DNA of 64,000 bases from Anopheles merus (lineage: Eukaryota; Arthropoda; Insecta; Diptera; Culicidae): assembly GCF_017562075.2 (NCBI RefSeq), contig NC_054082.1:55306681-55370680 (forward strand). The letters are read 5' to 3'. Shown here in pieces: positions 46,753 through 57,400 of the stretch. The notes below the pieces were generated by a model. The model saw only the letters and a list, made by a program, of their open reading frames with translations. It was not told where the DNA came from and searched no databases. The translations under genes and the position numbers were made by a program. The first letter of the stretch is position 1. Every line of letters starts with the position of its first letter.

Positions 46753-47383
46753 CACTCGTCTTATCTTGTTGCTCGCAACATTGTTGTTGGCGAAATGTAT
46801 GGATTTTGACAGCTAGCGCAACTTTGTTGCATGCCAAATTCAATCCAATTTGATTTTTGTCTGGCAACATTTTTTATTTACCTTGGTCATGGTAATCGGG
46901 TGTATGAAATGACACAGCAGCAGTGTGCGTTTTGTTGACATCCGCTAAATTTGGATTTTAAGCATTTATAACACATTGTTTGTTGGGCCGGTCTGGTGGT
47001 ACAGTCGTCAACTCGTACGACTTAACAACACGCCCGTCATGGGTTCAAGCCCCGAATAGACCGTGTCCCCATACGTAGGACTGACTATCCTGCTATGGTA
47101 ACAATAAGTCACTGAAAGCCAAGCTCACTTCACTAGTGGGTTCAAGCAGGCCTTGACCGACAGCGGTTGTTGTGCCAAACAAGAAGAAGAAGAATACATT
47201 GTTTGGTGTATATTTTATTTTTTCAACACTTTATTCAATAAGTGAATGATAAAAAATAAACTCTGAGCTGTTAATTGGAAATTTTTTGACGCTAAACAAT
47301 GTGAAAGCGAAATGTTGCCAGCAACATTCATAGACCATATGTTTCCGAGCAACAATGTTGCGCGCAACAAGATTAGACCGCTG
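46753..47383. mobile_element. hAT-like MITE, itself carrying a SINE
   Basis: Left end CACTCGTCTTATCTTGTTGC and inverted right end CAGCGGTCTAATCTTGTTGC match at 15-16 of 20 bp. It sits between two imperfect copies of GCTTAGG / CCTTAGG, consistent with an 8-bp-class target duplication that has since mutated. The interior is palindromic around GCAACATTGTTG. Without the SINE at 46983-47195 it would be about 410 bp. Confidence 0.62.
46983..47195 (+). mobile_element. SINE200-like SINE with 10-bp target duplication
   Basis: Near full-length: starts TTGGGCCGGTCTGGTGGTAC, A-box-like TGGTGGTACAG, B-box-like GGTTCAAGCCCC, and a (GAA)n tail. It is flanked by ACATTGTTTG at 46973-46982 and 47196-47205. 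It lies inside the hAT-like MITE and so is the youngest layer there. Confidence 0.92.
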
Positions 47384-47630
47384 CCTTAGGCGCTATTTAG
47401 AAGAACCACCTGGAACTTTCATGCTGTTTATCTACTGCAAAAGGCGAATTCAAGCAGCGATCTTTAGCTTGCCAAAATTGGCTGCTTAAGCAATTTTGGC
47501 TTTTTGGATCTAGCGACGTCCACGCTAAGCGTAAACTGTGGCGTAAATTTTATTTAAGTCTCCCACACAAATCAAGCGTAAACGTTGGTGACGTTGGTAT
47601 ATTGTCTGACCGTACCGTGTTTGGGAGAAG

Positions 47631-47764
47631 GCGAGCTAGAAACCGAGCTAAAAAACTGCTCGACTTTGTTGTGCGGGACGCATTGAATTATTTGTTAATT
47701 TTAACAACTGGTTCTACCCCGCACAACAAAATCGAGCAGTTTTTTACTTCGGTTTCTAGCTCGC
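47631..47764. repeat. Foldback palindrome, 47-bp arms
   Basis: The left arm 47631-47677 (GCGAGCTAGAAACCG, CTGCTCGACTTTGTTGTGCG) and right arm 47718-47764 are inverted copies with 3 mismatches in 47 bp, separated by 40 bp. It may be a small MITE or could give a hairpin RNA if transcribed. No clear target duplication. Confidence 0.75.
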
Positions 47765-48300
47765 TTTTCGTCGAAACCGATCGAGAAAGCGTGCAGGAAC
47801 GTCCGAAGAACCGATCAAAGCTCTTGATCGATTGAAGCGTTTACGGTCGTTCGAGAGAACGCGCTGTATGTGTTTATCTCTTTCCGACAAAAAAGCTCCG
47901 GTACACGACCGTGATGACGCAAAAATGATAGTGGCCGAATATAGTTCACACCCACGTTCTCTTTCTCCCCTTCTTCCCCTCTTCCCCTCTTCCCCATTCT
48001 TTCACCTTGCTTTATCAGTATTGATTCTTGCTCTCTAGCTACATTGAGCGAGAGGTTGAGAAGTTTTCGATCGCTTTGGGCAGCGGGATGGCGTCGTTAA
48101 ACAAACGATTGTCAAGAGCGTATGCGATACAAATTTTTGTCGTTTGAAAATACTGCTCGATTTGTGTTTGCCTTTATGCGATATCGAGCAGTCGTTAACT
48201 GTTTTGACGATCGTTTTAGTGTTGGCCGTTCCGGTCCGAACCTAGTAAAAAAGTTCCGTTCTTTATGTAGGCCGTTCCGTTCCGATCCTTTATACAAAAT

Positions 48301-48459
48301 CGTTCCGTTCCGTTCATTCCGTTCTTTCCGTTCTTTCCGTTCATTCCGTTCCGTTCCGTTCATTCCGTTCATTCCGTTCATTCCGTTCCGTTCATTTCGT
48401 TCTTTCCGTTCATTCCGTTCCGTTCAATTCGTTCTTTCCGTTCACTCCGTTCCGGTCTT
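48301..48459. repeat. TTCCGTTC / TTCCGTTCA tandem array
   Basis: Roughly 30 tandem words of TTCCG alternating with TTCA, TTCT or TT, forming 5- and 10-bp units. In either direction the array reads as an Arg/Phe/Ser-rich or Arg/Asn/Glu-rich peptide, which is not a real protein. It is subterminal in the hAT-type element. Confidence 0.85.
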
Positions 48460-49046
48460 TGCCGTTTCAATATTGTTAGCAAGGTGCTATCGTTCGTGCG
48501 TTCCGTTCTTTGAAAAAACCGGTTTTGTCCGGCTGTTGCTTGCTGCATGCAAGATACTTGTTCACTCTTTCTCGCACACAGTATGTGTTGCCTGTGCACT
48601 CTCCCATGCTCACAGGAATATTCATCACACTTCGTCGCGTCGCGTCGTTTATAAAAATCGTGATCAGCAAAACCAAAAATGGTGTTGCATTTGGTATTAT
48701 GGTGCAATTTGTAACATCTATTATACTTTTTGTTATAATTTAGCTTATCTTAACTAGACAAATAATTATTATAAAATTGAAATCTGTACTCATATGGCAG
48801 AACGGGTTGGAAGAGATGTATTATAATATGCGATTATGAACAACGAAGAATAAAATGTATTTATTTTTTATGCCACGATATCCACTTGATCGTGGCACTC
48901 GGCATGATTCCAATATTTAGCCATTCGATTCGAAGCATTCTGTTCCATTCGACAACCGTTTGAGTGCCGTGATGTTGTAAACGATTTATGTGAAAAAAAA
49001 ACTATTTGTTTTAAGTAGTAAGTGAAATTCAAATAATTAGTCAATC

Positions 49047-49228
49047 TCATGATACAATCGTCAACTCGGACCACTCAATAACTTCGGCATGGGTAAAATC
49101 CTCGAATGGATCGTGACCCCATACGCTGGGATGATTATCCTGCTATGAGCATTTAAGTTACTGATAGCCAAGCCTATTAGTGGTACAGGAAGGCTTTGAC
49201 CGAAAATGGTCGTCGCATCTAAAAAGTT
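49047..49228 (+). mobile_element. Diverged SINE200-like copy
   Basis: Matches the other three SINEs at TACAATCGTCAACTCG, CCCCATACGC, GATTATCCTGCTATG, GATAGCCAAGCC and GGCTTTGACCG, but with many substitutions. The B box is damaged (GGTAAAATCCTCG). It lies inside the hAT-type element and is the oldest-looking SINE of the four. Confidence 0.7.
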
Positions 49229-49571
49229 AAAAAATGCTAGTTAATAAATGCATGCTTTATATTAGCACAGCTGGTACAGCTTACTGGACATAGGTTGAAC
49301 CCATCTGGATTTGGTGTCAGATATGATTTCAGATTGAAGAAACGCCTTTTTATATCCTGTAACAAGTAACAAACCCCCCCCCCCCGGATGACAGTTTGGC
49401 TTCTAAGCTCTGGGTCGGTAATTTTGCACCCCAGGTTCACGTTCCGTTCTTTTTGAAAAATGAACTAGTTCCGTTCCGTTCCTTTTTTTTAACGAAATTC
49501 CCAACACTAGATCGTTTATTTTAACAGGAATGAACAACAAATGAACTCGGTTGAACAAAAATGATTTTTAA

Positions 49572-49879
49572 GGCCCGGGTCTATGAACATGTTGCGGCAA
49601 CATTTATTCAATGGCAACATTTCTGATTTTTCTGCTTATTTCAAATGTGCTCAGTGTATTTACAAAAACAAAACAAAAACAACATAACAAAACATTTTTA
49701 AATTAAGTTGAAATAATTGTTTATTCGTTTTGGTCCCGAATATGTTCCTGCAACAAATAAACATCAAACAAATCAATTTGTTTCTCTTGCAACAACAATG
49801 TCCCAGCAACATGAGTTTGACAGTTTCTCGATACGATTTGGCAACAAATGTTCCCGCAACATTTTCATAGACCCGGGTC
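49572..49879. mobile_element. PIF/Harbinger-like MITE with TAA duplication
   Basis: 308 bp flanked by TAA (49569-49571 and 49880-49882). The left end GGCCCGGGTCTATGAACATG and the inverted right end GACCCGGGTCTATGAAAATG match over about 34 bp with few changes. The interior is rich in GCAACA words. It interrupts the foldback parent element. Confidence 0.8.
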
Positions 49880-50353
49880 TAAACGATTGTTAAAATATGT
49901 TCATTCATTCGTGATACCTGCTATTATTGTTGAAATGAACTAAGGAATGAATTGCAAATTGTGTAGAGATGGACTCCGGCGAGGATAGGCAATTGTAACA
50001 TGAACTCATTTTAACAGTCGTTTGAAGGTCATTTTTGTTTAACCGAGTTCATTTGTTGTTCATTACTGTTAAAATAAACGATCGTCAAAACAATAAACGA
50101 CAGCTCGATATCGCATATTGGCAAACACAGGGAAAAAAACCCGTGTAGTATAATTAAACTACTGTTAATTTGTATCGCATACGCTCTTGACGATCGTTTG
50201 TTTAACAACGGCATAGGACCAGTCGTTAAAATTTACAAATTAATTCAATGCGTTCGCGATATCAAATTCTAGCAATTTTCAACGACTCTAGTTCAACGAC
50301 AACGACTGTTAATTTTTAACCATTTCTTTCGCGATGCCGGATATTGTTTAAAT

Positions 50354-50407
50354 AAGAGCTATCGAAACATTGATCTGGTTGAAAGTACCAATGTTTCGAT
50401 AGCTCTT
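50354..50407. repeat. Perfect 19-bp stem hairpin
   Basis: AAGAGCTATCGAAACATTG at 50354-50372 is repeated exactly in inverse orientation at 50389-50407, with a 16-nt loop. It is followed by a T-run on the plus strand. The stem is a little short for a normal pre-miRNA but perfectly paired. It may be a MITE remnant or a structured RNA; no promoter is evident. Confidence 0.6.
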
Positions 50408-51156
50408 TTTCAAACTATGTCTTTATTGCTGCTAAGTTCCGTTTACAATTTTCAATCGTTGCTGGAGTTGATTTCTACACAATACATTCGTCAGTTCATT
50501 TCTAAATTATTACAACTCTCCAAATTCCTGTAAAACATTTGCCAATCCCATTCAGCATGAAATACTTTGCATTTAGCTTCCGATATGAAATTCAGCATAG
50601 GTTTTTATGCTTCGTCTATTTGGTGTAACGTCCTACAGAGACATGCCCGGCCTATGCATGATTTCGAGACTTATTCAGTACCACACAGCCGGATAGTTAA
50701 TCCTTGCTGCTTGATAGTTCTGATATAAATCTAATAATAGAAAATAACTAGGACAATTACATAAAAACCGGAGGCAAATTTTTCATATGTTTGTAAACCT
50801 ATATTTTTGTTTTATAGCTATTCTTATGTTTGAGGAAATGAAGGAGATCTCTATTTTTCGAAAAATTAAAATGTTGTTACTATGTTATTATGAGCAATTT
50901 TATATTCATATTATATATGAAATATATTCAGTGCATCGATCAAAGCTGATTCACATAACGCGAAGAGTTAATGAAAGCAGTGAGCCGCGCTGTACTGAGT
51001 GTTATGACAGGACAATAGGAAATTTTTACTATGTATTGATCGCTTCAAGAACACCACACGCGGTCCGTCGAATTTGAACTAATAAATTAAAACATAATAA
51101 ATTTTGTTTGAGAAAGAAATAAGCAACTGAGAGTAAGAAACTGAAAAAATGCTCAC
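50408..51156. other. AT-rich flank, no gene
   Basis: No supported frame. A segment at about 50625-50700 (GTAACGTCCTACAGAGACAT onward) looks like an interspersed repeat from its composition, but no second copy is present in this window to prove it. Confidence 0.4.
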
Positions 51157-51465
51157 CACTGTTACTACTGCTGCTGTTGCTGCTGCTGCCACTGCTGAAT
51201 TGCTTTTTGGTTCCATTGACGGCTGTATTGATCATGTATCCTATCTTGGTGAAGCTGGACTGTCGTATCACAGGTCGGGGAGGTATTGGCGGCGGCATAT
51301 TGATGGGAGGACTATGCGGAGGGCTGGGACCGCTTGTTAACGTGTAGCTATATCCGTCAGCCGTTCCGCTGGCCGTACTGCCGGGAATGGTTACCGGGTT
51401 CGTCGTTGATCGTCCCCATCGCCCAATCGATGACGCATTTTGTCTAAAGCTTGTCTGTACTTTAG
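51157..51465 (-). CDS. Internal exon of an unidentified protein, Pro/Ser-rich
   Basis: A 309-bp minus-strand exon bounded by TTTTATTACAG and GTGAGC, entering and leaving in phase 1, so it can be skipped without a frame change. It encodes about 103 residues: KVQTSFRQNASSIGRWGRST, then PVTIPGSTASGTADGYSYTL, then a proline tract PPHSPPINMPPPIPPRP with a class II SH3-ligand pattern (PxxPxR), then RQSSFTKIGYMINTAVNGTK and a Ser/Asn run. This composition suits a flexible region of a signalling or cytoskeletal scaffold. I do not recognise the gene, and no partner exon could be linked on either side within the window. RQSSF resembles a basophilic kinase or 14-3-3 site. Confidence 0.6.
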
Positions 51466-54400
51466 CTGTAATAAAATAGAAAAAATAAAAATCAAAACGT
51501 GTCATATACATTTCAATTTTATAAATTGCAAAATCAACAATCAATGACAGGGTAGCAATTAAAGAAAATCTATCGCAACCATTGGTCGATTTGTCATCTA
51601 ACCCATCCGGTAGTAGCAGCAGCGTAACGCTATACGCGTGAAATAATTGAAAAAGATAACAAACGTTTCCAAGGCGATAAGAGTGTACCATCGTTTGGTT
51701 TTTGCATCGTCAACCTTCCAACCTCTTCCATCCATATTGTGCCACGCCACCTGTGGTGAATAACAATTGCCGCGTGTAATAAACTTTTTATCGTGCCACT
51801 TGCTTGGCAGACGGTGATACAATTGTTGTTCACACACTTGGAACTTGTTTACGATTTCCATGAGCACCTTCACTAGGGTACTAGTTGATCTGTCTCGCTT
51901 CTTGTTCGTTGACAGGAAGTTTTTTTTTATATTTATTTTGAAGTAGATTTTATTTCTCATCATGAGCCACAGCTTCACTGGTCATAAACGCACCTAACAG
52001 AACACCATGCGTTGTGCATGGGGATGTACAGTTAAAATACTTTGCATTTGCAATATAAGATCCGAAAGTGTATTGAGCAAAGAACAACAGCATTTGTGTA
52101 CAATTAAATGGTTCATGCAATACCTACACTTCATCGATTGATCGAAAGTAGATGTCTGAGACGATGATGACCAAGTTGTCGGGGATACTGATGCGGTCGG
52201 TGTATGTGAACCATGAAGCAATGCAACTATCCCTCACAACAGACTAACGTGTTTCGTACAAGCTGATAGCACTCAACATTGGTTGTTTCGGTGCCGTTAT
52301 CCCGAGCTGATGTGAAGGCCACACTGTAACGAGAGCAAAAAGAATGGATAGGAAAGTTAAGCGAAAGTTTTCTGACCAGGAATGTAAATTAATAGCGTGC
52401 CATTGAACAAATGCATCCGGAAAAGTAAAGCGCACTAATACTGTTCATAGTTATCTGTTTGTTTTATTAGGAGCCCATGTCACACTGTACTTCTCGAGCC
52501 ATCCCACCAATTACCTTCGACCTATTCATGTGGTATGGTGCAGAAAATATGGAGCCCTGCCTATATCAGTAGAAATTGCAAGAGCAATTTTAAACGTTCT
52601 GCACCAATAAAAGTGTAGTTCCATTTCCATACTGTGCGCGATAGTGCGGCCGTGTGAAAATGCTGCCTTCGAAACTTGGGTTCCAGATGCAACACCACTC
52701 GAGGGATTTATTTGTCATAGTTTTATGTTTAACACTAAAGCCCGACGAGCTAGGCTGGGCTGGCTGTTAAAATAAATGTTAAATGGTGGGAAAATTTGAT
52801 TTGCAGTGTTTTACGAATGTATAAAAATGCAGATCTTCTTTCCTTGTCCTTGCGAGGGGAGGGGAGAGGGGGAGGGGCTGGTCGTAGGGCAGATTAAGCC
52901 CATGAATGCATGCTGCAAAGAGAAACAGATCACATACAGCAAGAGCACACCTGACTCACTATTTCCCGTTAGTTTACGAAAATCCAATGCTTATTGCGAC
53001 TGAAATATGAGCTCACCACCATGCTGTTATCGTAGGTAATAAATTCAAGTTTTTAATTTTTGTTTTTTTTTTCAAGTTGGTATAGATATTTCTTACAACC
53101 TTCGTTATCATACTCAAAGATTCAGCTTGGATTTGTTACTTGATTTTGTAATGATAATAAATTGGACTACAATGTAAAATGTAAAAATAAATGCATCTTC
53201 AAGGTATGCAACTAGCAATAATACCGATTTTAAAAGGAGCACACTATAACATTCACTCATAAGACTGCACAATGCACTGCAGCACCCGATAAATAAGTAA
53301 ACAAATAAAAAGAGATTGATGTTTTTAAGTAGCATGGTATCACATCTTCTAATCATCGATGTTTTCAGGCGTGGCACGTTTAACTCGACATGCCTCTAGG
53401 CATTGAGCTTCGTTCGTACAACTAGTTCAAAAAGTCTATACATTTGCCGACATTATCCCCACACTCGTGCGCAACGATTTGCGCAATGTAATGCACCAAC
53501 GATTAGTGCATTTGTTTACGCTTCTAGAGGTTGCTAGCGTCCCTGGTAGTGGTTGTTCGTTTCGAGCACGAGTGCCACAAGCAGGGGTGGGAGCTTTGGC
53601 ACTACTTCTAGATTGACCGTTTGCTCACGTGATCATGTTTCGAGCTGTGCTGGCAAAGTGCATCAAAAGTGCGATCGATTAACTGCTCCCCAGTACCCAG
53701 TTCCGGTAGTTGGAACCATTTAGACAGGGTGGTGTTTTTGCGGGAGATAAATTGTTATCGTGCGATTAGCGTAGCCCTCGTGGCACCAAAGCTTCCGTAG
53801 CCTTCCACACCAACCCTTACTGTGATCGGACGTAATTTTACTCGATGATCTTGAGGTGATCATGCCATCGATATTATCTATACACAGACGATAGGCTGTA
53901 CGCACTCGTATACAATAAACCATTACACTATATTGCACCATCCATGTCCGGTAGTGGTGGTGGATATGTGCAAGCAAAGCAATCGCGCGGCCATCTGCCG
54001 CGTAGTTAGTAAGTTTGTTTGTTTAGCGCCTCTGTGACATGTCTTGCGCCATGGTGGTGATGTGAATTTAAAAGCGTTTCTATTGTACATAATTCGTCAT
54101 GGCGTGTGTTGTAAGCATGATTAGGATGGACGATGAATGCAACAATTTTCAGTAAACCACTATTTCCAGTAATTATATTATCATAAACCCAACTCATTTC
54201 ACAGATCAAATAGTTAAAACATCGACACAAATCGGTATAGATAGTAAATGAAGTTGCACATATGGTATATAATATATATCATATGATATCATAATTCATG
54301 AGCTGGGAGTGTCCCCCTATCCAAGGTAAGGCCTCTTAGCTCCATCTTTTTCAGTAAGAAAATTTCTTACAAATTTCTAAGATCGTCTGGAAGATCACTA

Positions 54401-57400
54401 TGTATGTTTTAAATGTCATAATAAAGGATACATAAGTGCAGGACGTCAAAACGTTGTTATTGTAGAAAAATCAGAAATTTTAGATATTAGGAGTTTTAAA
54501 AAATATATATAAATCTGAGGATTTTTAAAAAAGTTATTTGCCTTTGATATTTGTCGACATATTTATCAGATCGTTCTGATCTTATCTGATATAAGATATT
54601 TGACTTTTAACAAGACATTTAACTCCAGTATTTCCTATTTTTGAATGTACTAAATGCATAACTTTGCTTAACATGGAATGCAAACAGATTAACACAGTTT
54701 AAATATTATTTAACCTTAACTGAAATACTTAAACGAACAAAGGACAATTCCTTAATCTGTTTGAAAATCAAACAAAAGGCCTTTCAATTTATTGCTAGTA
54801 GCTTCGTTTTTCTAAATAATACTAATGAATGTGGGAGTCATTAGCATGCTTTCTTCAGCGATATGCACGTCTCTGCGTTTTCGTACCGAAGAAAGACAAC
54901 ATCTAAATTAACAGTTTTTCGAAACGGTCAATCCCGACATACGACAAGCTACCACACCAAAAACCGTCACAAGTAGGAAATAATGAGGGCAAGATGGTCT
55001 AAACACACACACACACACATGGCACATTCGTATACCATAAATATCTTCGTTAAGCGTAATTTACGCACGTGCAAACAAACCGAATCGTAGATTTGTTTTT
55101 CCGTGAACGTTGGTCCGTCAACGCCCAACGCCCGCGCTTAGCGGGGTAACCGATCCACCCCATTTTCCCCTAACCAACAACAACAAATTGTCTCATCGTC
55201 GCAAAACGCACGGCACGGCATCGTGATGCCAGCCTGCCCATCGTCATCATCATTTTTGTAACCATATCGTTATCGTGTCGGTGCTGGGTTGCTGTTGTTG
55301 TGTTATTGTTTTCATTCCACATCCCAAGGTCAGAGCACTGATGGCAAAAAACGTATCCAGCAAGCGAGCAGTACCAAACACGTCGAAGATGGTGAACTAA
55401 GCTGTGAATTTGTGCGAGGTTTCGAATTGATGGATAAACTTTGATCGATCGATCGATTATTCACGCCTCTTCAGCTGGTAGGCAGAACGGCAGATAAACT
55501 GCTAATCAGACTTCAAGATCATTCCGTATATGCACTTCTCTGTTCGTGATGTTGTTTTTTTACATTCTATCGATATGACTAATTAATGCCGCAAAAGTGT
55601 TAAAAATCGCTCGGTCTAACGATCTGGACTTTTTTGGTACGGAACAAGGTGCCACCGTGCAGGCATTACGCATCTTGCGCATATGTATGAATCAAAATCC
55701 ATAACGATTATTTGGGAACGAAGATGAAGCTGTAAACAAAAATAAAACGTATCAAAACGAGAGAAAGGATTCCAACTGGTATACGAAAGGTTTGAAAGGT
55801 AGGTCAGCGCAGCGAACAAACGCAGCAACGGTAACCTTCGCCCCAATCGTACACGATGTCAATGGAAAGGAAGGCAAGTGGGTAACGCGAGTGACCGAGT
55901 GTGACTCCCCGCCGAAGGCGACGGGGAACGTGGAGGTGGACAATATGACCAAACATGGCACAGACCGGTTGCCGGTCGAGGTTTGTCGTCGGGAGGTCGC
56001 TCCGAACCAGTGGCATGCCCTACCCGGTGGCCATAACCTCGGGGGATAGATTTGATGCAAAGACTACAACGTCGGCCCACCGGTACGAACGCGATCCGTC
56101 GTCGCGATTACGTGCACATGATCGTGTGCTTACCGATTTAAAGGATCGCCATATTACAACTGAGTTGTGCAAACATTGCCCTGCTCGGGTTTTCTTGTGT
56201 CCTCTCTGGGCAGCCTGCACACGCACGAGAGTGTACGCCAACCGTGCACCGAACACAGAGTTGTCACGAATATTCACACAAGAGAGACGGGTGTAGTTGA
56301 GGTTTTTATACTCCTTTTGCTTCATCCCCCCGTGGTCCGATCGGTTTGATTTATGGGCAAACCCCGGGCGTAGCAAACATGGCGCTAGGGGAAGAGCAAA
56401 ATGCGATAGTGATGACGATCAGTGGTGGCGTTTGATGCCAGGCCAGCTCGGCTTTTTTTAAATGCGCGGCTCAAATGAGAACATTTATGGCATTAATTTA
56501 GTGCGAGTGTGCAAAGTGCAAAATTAATTTAAACAGTCACTAATCAACGCTCCTAAATAAGATATGCTGCTTGGGATGGTAGCTTGCGTAGTGCTTCTTG
56601 CTAGTCACTCTTCTTGTTTTGGAACGCGTAATGCAGGTCGGCGGGATACGCAGCATTCCACCAAATGTTCATTCAAGTACGTTTCCCCGGATTTTTGTTT
56701 TTACCCAGTTAGTACAAAATATCACATTCACTTGCTACTTGCAACGGTTGATGCCGGTTCGAGCAAGCGGATATTGACAAAGACCTCGTGATTGCTACCG
56801 CGCACCGTACAGCGGAAAGCTGCTAATTAACGACACCAATGCTAGCGAGAAATTTACACCACGAAATAGCCACACAGAACCATCCATTCTGTTCGAATAT
56901 ACGCATCGACATTAATTATCGCTTCTTCATGCTTTACCACGTGACATGCAGAAAGCGCTAGAAATGCTTTCTTGACCAACTTCCAAGGCCTAAGAACCGC
57001 TTTGGCTTACCTTGTCAGTTTGGTCGCCTTGCTCGCCGTGCTCGAGTTGATCGATCAATTTCCTATACCGAGGGTTCGGTTTTCAATTCACACTATACAG
57101 CACTGCACTTCCGGTTCAAGCCGATCAAGGCCTTCACCCCGCACGGGATGGTGATAGCACAACAGGCTGAAGATAGCACATTGTGTCGCTACTGTTGACT
57201 TTAAGGCAATCTGTGGCAGCCGCTGTCGCTCCTTTTCCAGCGACTCTTGATCGAATAGATCGGATTCGGCAAGGGTTCCCCAACGATCACCCGTGGGGTC
57301 TCTCGGTGAGGCATCCACGGCAAGAGCTTCACGAACGGACGACAATATAGCACTATTGATTGTACACTTTCTGCTGCGTTCTCCAGTTCGTTCGCTAAAC

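Larger units (their letters stand above)
46410..47520 (-). mobile_element. Third copy of the 1.65-kb element interior, interrupted
   Basis: 46410-46752 and 47384-47520 together match 45415-45770, for instance AACTTTATAGCTTTTTAATG and the CTGCAAAAGGCGAATT block. A 631-bp MITE is inserted at the CTTAGG sequence between the two parts. Confidence 0.7.
48217..49509. mobile_element. Non-autonomous hAT-type element, perfect 8-bp duplication
   Basis: Flanked by GATCGTTT at 48209-48216 and 49510-49517, an exact 8-bp direct duplication. The ends are inverted: TAGTGTTGG on the left and CCAACACTA on the right. Both subterminal regions carry many TTCCGTTC words (dense array at 48301-48459, more at 49441-49482), as expected of transposase-binding subterminal repeats in hAT elements. 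The interior includes a diverged SINE at 49047-49228. No transposase frame is left; the long frames over the array are translations of the repeat. Confidence 0.85.
48084..50212. mobile_element. Foldback parent element with long inverted arms, disrupted
   Basis: The left arm 48084-48216, continued at 49518-49568, is repeated in inverse orientation at about 50027-50212. Shared blocks include GTTAAACAAACGAT, CAAGAGCGTATGCGATACAA, TATGCGATATCGAGC and GAACAACAAATGAACTCGGT. Two later insertions break it: a 1293-bp hAT-type element (48217-49509) and a MITE (49572-49879). Without them it is roughly 0.5 kb with arms of nearly 200 bp. No transposase frame. Confidence 0.65.

Noticed and set aside
48122..48757. 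211-codon plus-strand frame and matching minus-strand frames (Arg/Phe/Ser- or Asn/Glu-rich)
   Set aside because: They translate the TTCCGTTC array of the hAT-type element; both strands are open, as expected for such a repeat.
51598..51978. 126-codon minus-strand frame upstream of the 51-kb exon
   Set aside because: No recognisable domain, no clear splice sites linking it to 51465, and the translation runs through obviously AT-rich flanks.
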